32,644 nt of DNA from DATLHO01 sp035539855 (GTDB taxonomy: Bacteria > Bacteroidota > Ignavibacteria > OLB7), in the NCBI GenBank assembly GCA_035539855.1, contig DATLHO010000134.1:1-32644 (forward strand), given 5' to 3'. How positions within the stretch are numbered: the stretch's first letter is position 1; each line of letters starts with the position of its first letter. The position numbers and the translations under genes were made by a program. This document shows, one piece after another, positions 25,528 to 32,644 of the stretch. The notes below the pieces were generated by a model. The model worked only from the letters and a program-made list of their open reading frames with translations. It did no database searches and was not told where the DNA came from.

Positions 25528-26313
25528 TCAGCGTGACGCGCCTCGCTCGTCGCGCAGACTCGCGTATCGCGCCCGGCCGCGCTCGAATCCGCGCCGGAAC
25601 GCGGGGCTCTCGAGCACGTCGGGGTCGCTTGCCGCGAGCTCCGAGCGCGCGTCGTCGAACGTGCGGTCGCGTAGGTCGAGGCGGTGGGCGCGCTCGAAGC
25701 CGCGCCGGTACGCCGTTTCAGCGCTCTCCGCGTCGGCTCCGTCGAGCCGGTAGTGCTCGGCCTCCTCGTCGCGGATGGTGAGCCACCATCGATCGCGTGC
25801 CTCGTCGACGCTCGTCGCGCCGGCTTCGGTGAGGGCGCGGTCGACTTCTGAGGCCTCGTGCTCGCCGTCGGCCAGCACGATCAGGACGCTACGCCCCTCG
25901 CGTAATGCGTCCTCGTAGACGAACAGCTCGTCCTTCGGAAGTCCGTCGAAGATCTCGTTCTCGAGCGAGCCTCCCGCGGCCGCGCCCGCGACCGCGCCGC
26001 CGGCGCCGAAGAGCGCCATCGCGGCAATGCCGATCGCGGCAACCGGTCCGACGCCGGGGATCAGCAGGCTCGCGGCGGCGGCGCCGAGTCCGCCCAGCAT
26101 CGCGCCCGAGGCGCCTCCGACGACGGCTCCGACAGCCTTTCCCATTCCCTCCGACTCGGTCTCGGTCGTCGGTGTCGACGAGTGCAGCTCCTCGGCGGTC
26201 ATGCCGGGAATCAGAACGTTGATCCGCTCCCGGGCGATCCCGATCCCGAGGAGCCGCGTCACTGCCTGCTCTGCGCCGTCGCGTGTGGCGAAGATTCCCG
26301 CGATGCTCTTCAT
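25528..26313 (-). CDS. YflT-like general-stress protein with glycine-zipper segment
   Basis: This is a 261-residue protein. Residues 1-45 (MKSIAGIFATRDGAEQAV..L...GI..ERINVL) match the YflT/heat-induced stress domain fold, a small alpha/beta unit. Residues 57-118 form a Gly/Ala-rich glycine-zipper hairpin that may insert into a membrane. A second alpha/beta stretch (about 128-182, with GRSVLIVLADGEHEASEVDRAL) follows. The C-terminal third has two copies of a charged motif, AYRRGFERAH (201-210) and AFRRGFERGR (238-247). An AGGGAGA ribosome site supports the start. Relatives are induced by salt, heat or cold in other bacteria. The true role is unknown, and it is transcribed alone. Confidence 0.72.
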   Translation of the reverse strand: MKSIAGIFATRDGAEQAVTRLLGIGIARERINVLIPGMTAEELHSSTPTTETESEGMGKAVGAVVGGASGAMLGGLGAAAASLLIPGVGPVAAIGIAAMALFGAGGAVAGAAAGGSLENEIFDGLPKDELFVYEDALREGRSVLIVLADGEHEASEVDRALTEAGATSVDEARDRWWLTIRDEEAEHYRLDGADAESAETAYRRGFERAHRLDLRDRTFDDARSELAASDPDVLESPAFRRGFERGRARYASLRDERGASR

Positions 26314-26503
26314 GGATGTCTCCCTGGGATCGGTGAACGCATGGGTCGACGGGCGCGCGGCGAAAGGCCGCCGCCCGTACCTCTTATGTGCCGCCGCCTG
26401 ATGCGGAGGCCTTCGGACAACCGGGTCCGCAAATCGCCAGCCGAAATCGTGGCGGGCGGAGCGCTGCCGGTGGCACGGTTCGTGCCCGGCGCCTCGGCGG
26501 CGA

Positions 26504-27433
26504 TCAGCCGCGGGGATGGTAGGTGCGGTGGACTTCGCGCAGGTACTCGCGATCGACGTGGGTGTAGATCTGCGTCGTGGTGATGTCCTCGTGGCCGAGC
26601 ATCTCCTGCACGGCTCTGAGATCGGCGCCGCCCTCGAGCAGGTGCGTCGCGAACGAATGCCGGAACGTGTGCGGGTGCACCGCGGCGGCGACGCCGGCGC
26701 GCAGTGCGTACTCCTTCGACATCTTCCAGAGCGCGTTGCGGCTCAGCGGCGCGCCCCTCGAGTTGAGGAACACGACGTCGTTGCCGGCCGCCGGCGATCG
26801 CAGCAGCTCCGGGCGCGCCTCGCTGCGGTAGCGCTCGATCCACCCTCGCGCCGAGCGTCCGATCGGTACCAGCCGCTCCTTGTTCCCCTTGCCGATGACC
26901 CTGACCAGTCCGTGCTCGAACAGCAGTTGCGACGCCGTGAGCGTACGGACCTCACTGACGCGCATGCCCGTCGCGTAGAACGTCTCGAGGATCGCACGGT
27001 CACGAAGTCCGAAGACGGTCGTGACATCCGGCGCCTCGAGGATCGCGACGATCTCGTCGACCGACAGCACCTCCGGCAGCGTCCGTGCGCGCCGCGGCAG
27101 CTCGACGCTCTCGCTCGGGTCGGCGGCGGCATCCCCCTCGATCATCATGAACTTGTGAAGCCCGCGCACGGCCGAGATCGCCCGCGCGACCGACGAGGGC
27201 GCCAGTCCGAGCTCGACGAGCATCATCACGTGCGCGCGGATCTCCTCGACGCGCACGCGGTCGATCGACGTCACGCCGCGGCCGGTCAGGTCCTCGAGGT
27301 AGCGACGCAGGTCCAGCCCGTACGACGACACGGTGTTGCCGGACGCGCCCTTGTCGACGAGCAGGAACTCCTCGTAGCGCTCGAGCACGAGCGCGAGCGA
27401 CGGAGCGATGCGGTCGTCGCCGGAAGCGCTCAT
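26504..27433 (-). CDS. xerD: XerD-like tyrosine recombinase
   Basis: This 309-residue site-specific recombinase has an N-terminal SAM-like core-binding domain (about 12-100). The catalytic domain carries all expected residues: Arg158 (GMRVSE), Lys182 (GKGNKER), His255 and Arg258 (HTFRHSFATHLLEGGADL), His281 (LGHEDITTTQ) and Tyr290 (IYTHV). The length and the HTFRHSFATHL and LGHEDI(T/S)TTQIYTH signatures fit XerC/XerD housekeeping enzymes that resolve chromosome dimers at dif, rather than integrases of mobile elements. XerD versus XerC is not settled by sequence alone. The start overlaps the end of the PgpH gene by 4 bp (27430-27433), suggesting coupling. The frame is open upstream to 28849 but lies inside pgpH there. 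The gap at 26314-26503 shows only a weak hairpin (26414-26429) that could end transcription. Confidence 0.94.
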   Translation of the reverse strand: MSASGDDRIAPSLALVLERYEEFLLVDKGASGNTVSSYGLDLRRYLEDLTGRGVTSIDRVRVEEIRAHVMMLVELGLAPSSVARAISAVRGLHKFMMIEGDAAADPSESVELPRRARTLPEVLSVDEIVAILEAPDVTTVFGLRDRAILETFYATGMRVSEVRTLTASQLLFEHGLVRVIGKGNKERLVPIGRSARGWIERYRSEARPELLRSPAAGNDVVFLNSRGAPLSRNALWKMSKEYALRAGVAAAVHPHTFRHSFATHLLEGGADLRAVQEMLGHEDITTTQIYTHVDREYLREVHRTYHPRG

Positions 27434-29751
27434 CCGCCCGCCTTTCCCTTCGCGTCGGAACCCTCGTCGCCGCGGTTTCCCTTCTTCGCGTACGTGTACT
27501 CCGCGTCGACATTGAACGCGTCGTCGATGTACGGGATCGGCGCGGCGCGGCGGCCGCCCGGCGGCTTCTCGACGTCGCGTGGCTGATCGCCGCGATACTG
27601 GATGCGCGGGTGGCTGATGCCGATCAGGTTCTTGACGAACGCCTCTTTGATCTTCGTCAGGTCGGCAAGCGTCAGCTCGCACTGATCGAGCTGGCCCTCG
27701 CTGAAGCGGCGCTTGATCACGCGGTCGACGGTCTCCTCGATCGCCTTGCGCGTCGGGTTCGGCAGCGACCGGGTCGTCGCCTCGACCGCGTCGGCGAGCA
27801 TCGTGATGCCGGTCTCTCGCGACTGCGGCAGCGGGCCGGGGTAGCGGAAGCCGGCCTCGTCGACGTCGGCGTTGGTCTCGCGCGCCTTGTCGAGGAAGTA
27901 CTGGATCGAGGTCGTGCCGTGGTGCATCGGAATGAAGTCGATGATGCGCTGCGGCAGTCCGTACTCGCGGGCCAGCTCGATGCCGTCCAGCACGTGCTCG
28001 CGAATGATCTTCGCCGACTTCTCGGGCTTGATCCGGTCGTGCTTGTTGCCCATCCCCATCTGGTTCTCGACGAAGTACTCCGCCTTGGGGATCTTCCCGA
28101 TGTCGTGAAAGAGCGCGCCGACCTTCGTCAGCAGGGCGTTGGCGTTGACGGCCATCGCGGCGCTCTCGGCCAGACGCGCGATCGTCAGCGTGTGCTGGTA
28201 GGTGCCCGGAGCCTTGTCCGCCAGCGCGCGCAGCAGGGGATGGTTCAGGTCGTCGAACTCGACGAGCTTCAGGTCCGTCGCCAGGCCGAAGAGATTCTCC
28301 AACAGCAGGATCATCGCGAAGGTGAGCACCGGCGAGAACGTCGAGTTGATCCCCGCAAACGCCGCGGCGGTCGCGATCGTGCTCAGGTCGTCGCCGCGAC
28401 CGAGGCTCAGGGCCATGATCGCGACGATGTATCCGCCGAGCGAGTACGCGATCGAGCGGAAGAGCTGCGTGCGGCTGCGGATGTCGCGCACCGCGTAGAT
28501 CGCGAGCATGCCGGCGGAGAGCCCGCTGAGCGCCGCGAAGTAATCGGCGCCGCGGATGCCGGCGATGATGAAGCACGCGGTGACCGCGAGGTAGAACGCC
28601 GTGCGCGAGTCGAAGAGGATCACGAGGATCATCGTCAGCAGCGGCACCGGGATCAGGTACTCCAGCGGCAGGTTCGACTCGAGGATACGCGTGCCCCAGG
28701 CGAACGCGGCGATGAGCGTCACCAGGCCCAACATGATGCCGACCTGCAGGTTGTCGCTGTAGATGCGCAGGCGGAAGTTGTAGAGGTAGAACATCGCCAG
28801 GCCGAACAGGATCGCCACGTGCAGCAGGTTGCCGAGCAACTGCCACCACGGCTTGGTCTCGACCTCTCGCAGCTCGCGCGAGCGCTTGAAGCTGTTGAGC
28901 TTGAGCTTCGCGGTCTCGGTAATCCTCTCCCCTTTCGACACGATCGTCTCGCCCTCGGCGACCACGCCGAGCGAGCGCGGGACGGCGTCACGGGCTGTGC
29001 CGCGGGCCTCCTCGGTGAGCGCCTGGCTGAAGGCGAGCGTCGGTTTGTAGATGCGCGCGAAGAGCTCCATCGCCAGCCCTCCCTCGACGGGATTGAGCCG
29101 GCGCGAGATCGCGGCCTCGACGGTCTGCAGCACTCCGAGGCTGTCGTAGAGCGCCGTCAACGGGCGGACGTCCTCGTAGACCTCGGCGCGGCGAATGGTG
29201 ATCGCGTCGGCTCCGAGCGTGCGCTTGGCCTGATCGATGACCCCGGCGCGGTAGGGTCCCTCGAGGCTCTCGGCCAGCACCTGGACGATGAACGCGAGGC
29301 GATCGGCGCGCGCCTGCTGCGTCAGCGACCCCAGATACGACCAGGCCGATTCCGACAGGAAGCCGGGGCGTGTCTCGCCGAGCGCGGTCGCCTCGGCCAG
29401 GCCGGCGAGCGTGTCGCCGAGCGTCGTCGACATGACACCGCTGGGCACGAAGATGGGCAGCACCGAGTCGGCGGCGGCGTCCATCTGCTGGGTGAGGACG
29501 CTCTCGTCCTTGTACAGCGGGAACGCGAACGGCGCGCGCAGCGTGTCGCCGGTCCAGATCGAGCCGATCTCGTTGTGGTAGTCGACGAGCGTCGAGTGCG
29601 GGAGCATCAACGAGACGACGACCGTCGAGACCGCGAGGATCAGGTAGCGCACCGCGACCGACGAGCGAACGCGCCGGCGTCGCTCGCCGTCGGCGGTCTC
29701 GCCCGCGTCGGCGCGTGCGCTGAAGAGCGATCGTTTGTTGAGCTCGGGCAT
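27430..29751 (-). CDS. 7TM-HD (PgpH/YqfF-like) cyclic-di-AMP phosphodiesterase
   Basis: This 773-residue membrane phosphohydrolase has a short cytoplasmic start, a first helix (about 34-51), then a large extracellular 7TMR-HDED domain (about 55-305, with DTLRAPFAFPLYK and VAEGETIVSKGERIT). A block of about seven helices follows (306-490), then a cytoplasmic HD domain. HD-domain metal ligands include His520 (TYQHTLTIARLAE), His549-Asp550 (ALFHDIGKI) and His610-His611 (PMHHGTT). The conserved NPTRKAIEETVDRVIKRR block lies near the end. PgpH enzymes hydrolyse cyclic-di-AMP, which controls osmotic and wall homeostasis. It precedes xerD with a 4-bp overlap and follows the HAD gene by 17 bp, forming one operon. 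Confidence 0.93.
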   Translation of the reverse strand: MPELNKRSLFSARADAGETADGERRRRVRSSVAVRYLILAVSTVVVSLMLPHSTLVDYHNEIGSIWTGDTLRAPFAFPLYKDESVLTQQMDAAADSVLPIFVPSGVMSTTLGDTLAGLAEATALGETRPGFLSESAWSYLGSLTQQARADRLAFIVQVLAESLEGPYRAGVIDQAKRTLGADAITIRRAEVYEDVRPLTALYDSLGVLQTVEAAISRRLNPVEGGLAMELFARIYKPTLAFSQALTEEARGTARDAVPRSLGVVAEGETIVSKGERITETAKLKLNSFKRSRELREVETKPWWQLLGNLLHVAILFGLAMFYLYNFRLRIYSDNLQVGIMLGLVTLIAAFAWGTRILESNLPLEYLIPVPLLTMILVILFDSRTAFYLAVTACFIIAGIRGADYFAALSGLSAGMLAIYAVRDIRSRTQLFRSIAYSLGGYIVAIMALSLGRGDDLSTIATAAAFAGINSTFSPVLTFAMILLLENLFGLATDLKLVEFDDLNHPLLRALADKAPGTYQHTLTIARLAESAAMAVNANALLTKVGALFHDIGKIPKAEYFVENQMGMGNKHDRIKPEKSAKIIREHVLDGIELAREYGLPQRIIDFIPMHHGTTSIQYFLDKARETNADVDEAGFRYPGPLPQSRETGITMLADAVEATTRSLPNPTRKAIEETVDRVIKRRFSEGQLDQCELTLADLTKIKEAFVKNLIGISHPRIQYRGDQPRDVEKPPGGRRAAPIPYIDDAFNVDAEYTYAKKGNRGDEGSDAKGKAGG

Positions 29752-29768
29752 CGGTATCGCCTGTTGAA

Positions 29769-30680
29769 TCAGTTCGTGACCCCGGCGCGGCGCGCTTCGA
29801 GGAAGTGCTCGAGGAACTCGTCGATCCCTTCGTCGGTGCAGTCGCGGGCGGTGACGAAGTCCGCCATCCTCTTCAATGGAGCGACCGCGTTCTTGACGGC
29901 CACCGTGTACCCCGATTTTTCGCAGAACTCGAGGTCGTTTCGCGCGTCGCCGATCGCGATCACCTCACGCATGCCAATCCCCCGCCGCCGAACATACGCC
30001 TCGAGGGCGCGAAGCTTGCAGGCGTTTTCGTTGCGGACCTCGAGATACCAGAGGTCCGGGTGCGACTCCGAGCCGTACAGGTGAATCCGCAGACCGCGAG
30101 GATTCGCCGCGATCCGCGCGTGCAGACGGTTGACGCCGAGGAAGCTGCCGCTCGCCAGCAGCTCGAGCACCGCCGAGCGGCCGACGGCGGATTCGCGCGA
30201 CGCGGCGTCGATCGGAGTGCGGTCGATGTTCCAGTGAATGTGCCGACGCGGGACGAGCATGTCGGCATCGGTGACGACGAGGCGGTCGGCGAGCACGAGC
30301 GCGGCGGCGACGTCCGGCGCCGCGAGGGCCGCGGCCGCGACTTCGAGCGCCGAAGGCGTCGGCATCGCGATGGTCGATTCCGGCTCGCCGCGGTGGGGTC
30401 GCGAGGTCATCGCGCCGTCGAGCGAGATGATCGTCTCGTCGAGGTGCAGCTCGTCGGAGAACGGCGATGCCGCCGAATGGTGCCGGGCGGTGATGAAGAC
30501 GAACTCCACGCCCAGCGCAATGATCTCGCCGATCAGCCGGGCCGTCCGAGCGCCGATCATGCCGTCGCCGTTGAGCAGCGTTCCGTCGAGGTCGCAGGCG
30601 ACCAGGCGCGCCGCGGCAAGGCGTCGGCGGGCGAGCTTCGATCGGATCGGACGGGGCAGCAGGGACATCGCGCGGGGCAT
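29769..30680 (-). CDS. Cof-type HAD-superfamily hydrolase
   Basis: This 303-residue cytoplasmic phosphatase of the haloacid dehalogenase superfamily has motif I ACDLDGTLL (Asp30 nucleophile, Asp32) near the N-terminus, motif II in FITARH, and a C2-type cap between. The final GDARNDLEF supplies the Mg-binding Asp pair. The late Lys-containing segment ACKLRALEAYVRRRGI is typical of the Cof group, which acts on sugar phosphates, flavin or pyridoxal phosphates. The substrate is not predictable. Starts at ATG 30680 or 30668 are possible, as is TTG at 30710; no ribosome site decides. It begins the three-gene set with the PgpH and XerD genes and is divergent from ilvE. Confidence 0.87.
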   Translation of the reverse strand: MPRAMSLLPRPIRSKLARRRLAAARLVACDLDGTLLNGDGMIGARTARLIGEIIALGVEFVFITARHHSAASPFSDELHLDETIISLDGAMTSRPHRGEPESTIAMPTPSALEVAAAALAAPDVAAALVLADRLVVTDADMLVPRRHIHWNIDRTPIDAASRESAVGRSAVLELLASGSFLGVNRLHARIAANPRGLRIHLYGSESHPDLWYLEVRNENACKLRALEAYVRRRGIGMREVIAIGDARNDLEFCEKSGYTVAVKNAVAPLKRMADFVTARDCTDEGIDEFLEHFLEARRAGVTN

Positions 30681-30750
30681 CGTTGCCGACAAGGATACGG
30701 AGTCCGGCAACAGGATCGGCAGGGCTCGATCGAGGGCGTTCGGCTGTCGC

Positions 30751-30800
30751 GGATCGTAAAATTAATCTTTGGAGTGAATCCCTATATTGACCGGGCCCGG
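30751..30800. promoter_or_regulatory. AT-rich divergent promoter region of ilvE and the HAD operon
   Basis: In this GC-rich window the stretch 30757-30790 is markedly AT-rich (TAAAATTAATCTTTG, then TATATTGA at 30783-30790). A 10-bp perfect palindrome CCGGGCCCGG follows at 30791-30800. The region lies between divergent genes and probably holds their promoters. Neither sigma-70 nor the FCB -33/-7 boxes match at proper spacing, so the exact elements are not assigned. Confidence 0.35.
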
Positions 30801-30846
30801 CACGCGCGACCGGCCTCCGAACCACTGGACTAAAGCAGCAGGAGCC

Positions 30847-32007
30847 ATGAAGATCCGTCTGACACGCTCGAACCAACCCCGGCCTTCGACGAACAGCTCC
30901 GAGCTGGGGTTCGGACGGTACTTCGCCGACCATATGTTCCTGATGGACTTCTCGTCGGAGAAGGGATGGCATGACGCGCGGATCGTTCCCTATGGTTCGC
31001 TCGGCCTGGAGCCGGCGAACCTCACGCTGCACTACGGACAGTCGATTTTCGAGGGATTGAAAGCGTATCGCTGGGCCGACGGGTCTGTGAAGCTCTTTCG
31101 CCCGCACGACCACGCCGAGCGCTTCGTCCGCTCGGCCCGCCGCCTGTGCATGCCGGAGTTCGATCCGGAGTTCATCGTCGACTCGTGGAAGGCGCTCGTG
31201 CACATCGACCGCGACTGGGTGCCGTCGCAGCCCGGCACGTCGCTGTATCTGCGCCCGACGGTCATCGCCGCCGACAACATGCTCGGCGTCCGCCCGGCGG
31301 CGCACTACCTGATGAACGTCATCACCTCGCCGGTCGGCAGCTACTATTCGCGCGGCGCCAGCCCGACGCGCATCCTCGTCGAGAACCAGTACACGCGGGC
31401 ATCGGCCGGCGGCCTCGGCGAAGCCAAGACCGCCGCGAACTATGCCGCGTCGCTGCTGGCGGCCGAGCGCGCCAAGAAGCTCGGCTTCGACCAGGTGCTC
31501 TGGCTCGACGCCAAGGAGCATCGCTACGTCGAGGAGGTCGGGACGATGAACATCTTCTTCGTCATCGACGGCGTGCTCGTCACGCCGCCGCTCGGCGGAA
31601 CGATCCTCGACGGCATCACGCGCCGCACCGTCCTGCAGCTTGCCAAGGAGTGGGGCATCCCGCACGAGGAGCGCCGTCTGACGATCGACGAGATCGTCGA
31701 GGCCTCGCACCGCGGCACGCTCGAGGAGGTCTTCGGCAGCGGCACCGCCGCGACGATCTCCCCGGTCGGCGAGCTCAACTATAATGACGAGGCGATCACG
31801 ATCACCGAGAAGGAGGGCTCGCTGCGCAAGCGCTTCTTCGACGCGATCATCGGCATCTGCTACGGCACGCAGCCGGACAATCACGGCTGGATCGAGCCGG
31901 TCGAGGATTCCGCGCTCGACGTTCTCGAGGAGGAGCTCGTCGATGGCGCCGGCTTTCTCAACCGCTCGGGCCATGGCGAGCCCTTTCGCGCCTTCGACGT
32001 GCCGTAG
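30847..32007 (+). CDS. ilvE: Branched-chain amino acid aminotransferase
   Basis: This 386-residue cytoplasmic PLP enzyme catalyses the last step of valine, leucine and isoleucine synthesis, or the first of their breakdown. It transfers amino groups between glutamate and branched-chain 2-oxo acids. Family landmarks are HYGQSIFEGLKAYR (62-75), GTSLYLRPT (130-138), the PLP lysine Lys194 in GEAKTAANYAAS, EEVGTMNIFFV (229-239), GTILDGITRR (251-260) and GSGTAATISPVGEL (297-310). The pattern is the longer BCAT class (type II, eukaryote-like). The start at 30847 gives the family's usual N-terminus and has AGGAG just upstream. The frame is open from 30787. After the family ending near GTQPDNHGW (340-348) a tail of about 38 acidic residues follows, which is unusual. 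The next gene starts 34 bp later. Confidence 0.95.
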   Translation: MKIRLTRSNQPRPSTNSSELGFGRYFADHMFLMDFSSEKGWHDARIVPYGSLGLEPANLTLHYGQSIFEGLKAYRWADGSVKLFRPHDHAERFVRSARRLCMPEFDPEFIVDSWKALVHIDRDWVPSQPGTSLYLRPTVIAADNMLGVRPAAHYLMNVITSPVGSYYSRGASPTRILVENQYTRASAGGLGEAKTAANYAASLLAAERAKKLGFDQVLWLDAKEHRYVEEVGTMNIFFVIDGVLVTPPLGGTILDGITRRTVLQLAKEWGIPHEERRLTIDEIVEASHRGTLEEVFGSGTAATISPVGELNYNDEAITITEKEGSLRKRFFDAIIGICYGTQPDNHGWIEPVEDSALDVLEEELVDGAGFLNRSGHGEPFRAFDVP

Positions 32008-32041
32008 CACGACGAGACCCGTCGATGCGGGATCACCGACG

Positions 32042-32458
32042 ATGGAGCATACCGGAATGATCGACAGTCCGCCGGACCACCCGCATGCGCGGGCCATAGC
32101 GCTGGCGGACGTCGAGATCCGAAGTGGAATCGACGCTGCGGCCGAGGGCAACCTCGGCCGCGCTCGCGTTTGCGCCCGGCGCGCGGTCGGCACCTTCCTG
32201 CAGACGATCGCCCAAACGCTCACCGGCGACGTCGGGACCAACGCGATGGCGAACCTGCGCTATCTTCAGACCGCCGAGTCGATCCCCCTCGAACACCGCC
32301 GCGCCGCCGAGCGCCTTGCCGGCGGAGCCCGCAGCGAGCGCAGCGGACAGGCGATCTCCGAGGATCCCCTTGCGGATGCCGCCGGGATTATCAATTATTT
32401 CGTCCGACAGGCGTCAGACAGTCCGGATCACGGACACGCCGACGGCGACGTCCGCTGA
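32042..32458 (+). CDS. Small helical HEPN-like protein, function unknown
   Basis: This is a 138-residue soluble protein. The core (about 14-95) is predicted helical: ALADVEIRSGIDAAAEGN, then LGRARVCARRAVGTFLQTI, then NLRYLQTAESIPLEHRRAAERLA. This arrangement resembles HEPN-type helical bundles, and I recall similar 'ARVCARRA' proteins from Chlorobi/Ignavibacteria-related genomes. The R-x4-6-H RNase motif of toxic HEPN proteins is not seen, so nuclease action is not supported. The ATG at 32042 is used. A second ATG at 32057 is possible. It follows ilvE by 34 bp on the same strand and may be co-transcribed, though a shared function is not evident. Confidence 0.65.
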   Translation: MEHTGMIDSPPDHPHARAIALADVEIRSGIDAAAEGNLGRARVCARRAVGTFLQTIAQTLTGDVGTNAMANLRYLQTAESIPLEHRRAAERLAGGARSERSGQAISEDPLADAAGIINYFVRQASDSPDHGHADGDVR

Positions 32459-32534
32459 GCGCCGACGACTTCCCCACGTTCCGACGCAACCCCGTTCCGA
32501 AACAACCGCGAACTCTCGAAACAGCCAGGTATCG

Positions 32535-32644
32535 ATGAAACGGGCCCTACGCTTTCCCATCGCTCTCGTCGCGCTCCTGCTGGCCATCGGCTCGATCGCC
32601 ACGGCCCAGGAGAACCCCAACGTCCGCTGGAAGATCCTGACGCC
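32535..32644 (+). CDS. N-terminus of an exported protein (3' truncated by window edge)
   Basis: The first 36 residues are visible. They begin with a classical signal peptide (MKRALRFPIALVALLLAIGS..., cleavage after IATAQ), followed by ENPNVRWKILT. The mature start, a Trp-x-Ile-x-Thr pattern, resembles exported TolB-like propeller or peptidase-type proteins of FCB bacteria, whose mature chain often begins in this way. The visible part is too short to assign a family. It lies 76 bp after the HEPN-like gene. Confidence 0.7.
   Translation, partial: MKRALRFPIALVALLLAIGSIATAQENPNVRWKILT

Noticed and set aside
26504..27433. Integrase of a genomic island
   Set aside because: The sequence has the XerC/XerD signatures and typical length, no tRNA or attachment repeats are visible, and it is translationally coupled to a housekeeping-type gene.
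26504..28849. XerD read as a 781-residue fusion
   Set aside because: The upstream part overlaps pgpH in another frame and is arginine-rich nonsense. A proper XerD start at 27433 overlaps the pgpH stop by 4 bp.
27610..30084. An 824-codon plus-strand open frame antisense to pgpH
   Set aside because: The composition (Arg, Glu, Val, Asp in excess) is that of antisense frames in high-GC DNA. The PgpH protein on the other strand has all its HD residues.
32042..32458. HEPN toxin of a toxin-antitoxin pair
   Set aside because: The R-x4-6-H catalytic motif is not visible, and no antitoxin-like (MNT or other) gene lies beside it within the window.

Overview
The window is high-GC DNA with dense, mostly co-directional genes. 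It looks like a chromosomal segment of an aerobic, Gram-negative member of the FCB group (Bacteroidota, Rhodothermota or Kapabacteria type). The evidence is two proteins ending in type IX secretion (T9SS) type A sorting domains, a TonB-dependent receptor, an alternative complex III (ACIII) operon joined to a caa3-type oxidase, and mostly weak Shine-Dalgarno sequences. The exact phylum is inference. I saw no tRNA, rRNA, insertion sequence, prophage or CRISPR array.

Layout. 1-122: C-terminal tail of a T9SS-sorted protein, then an intrinsic terminator. 123-568: regulatory-looking gap. 569-4913 (+): a three-gene set of a YncE-like seven-bladed beta-propeller, a TonB-dependent siderophore-type receptor, and an exported protein built of two dimeric alpha/beta-barrel-like halves. 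5087-7081 (+): a secreted YCF48/BNR-repeat plus choice-of-anchor-D protein with a T9SS tail. 7216-8097 (+): an SDR oxidoreductase of the YghA/YdaD type. 8176-10141 (-): a lipoprotein cytochrome c and a poxvirus-like topoisomerase IB.

10196-24943 (-) is the centrepiece. In transcription order it holds actA (pentaheme cytochrome c), actB (MoCo-like/Fe-S fusion), actC, actD, actE, actF, an unnamed membrane protein, a SCO1/SenC copper chaperone, coxB (CuA plus cytochrome c), coxA (A2-type, YSHP motif), coxC and a subunit IV gene. After a strong hairpin come two paralogous lipoprotein cupredoxins. Together these genes could carry electrons from quinol through ACIII to oxygen, with the cupredoxins as possible soluble or tethered carriers and SCO as copper-site assembly factor. 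Two different heptanucleotide tandem repeats sit in intergenic gaps of the act genes, and two palindromes lie just upstream of actA.

24944-25527 is a gene-free region, the likely promoter zone of the act operon. 25528-26313 (-) is a YflT-like glycine-zipper stress protein. 26504-30680 (-) is a tight set of a XerD-like recombinase, a PgpH-type 7TM-HD c-di-AMP phosphodiesterase and a Cof-type HAD hydrolase. Divergent from it, 30847-32644 (+) holds branched-chain aminotransferase ilvE, a small HEPN-like helical protein, and the start of an exported protein cut by the window edge.
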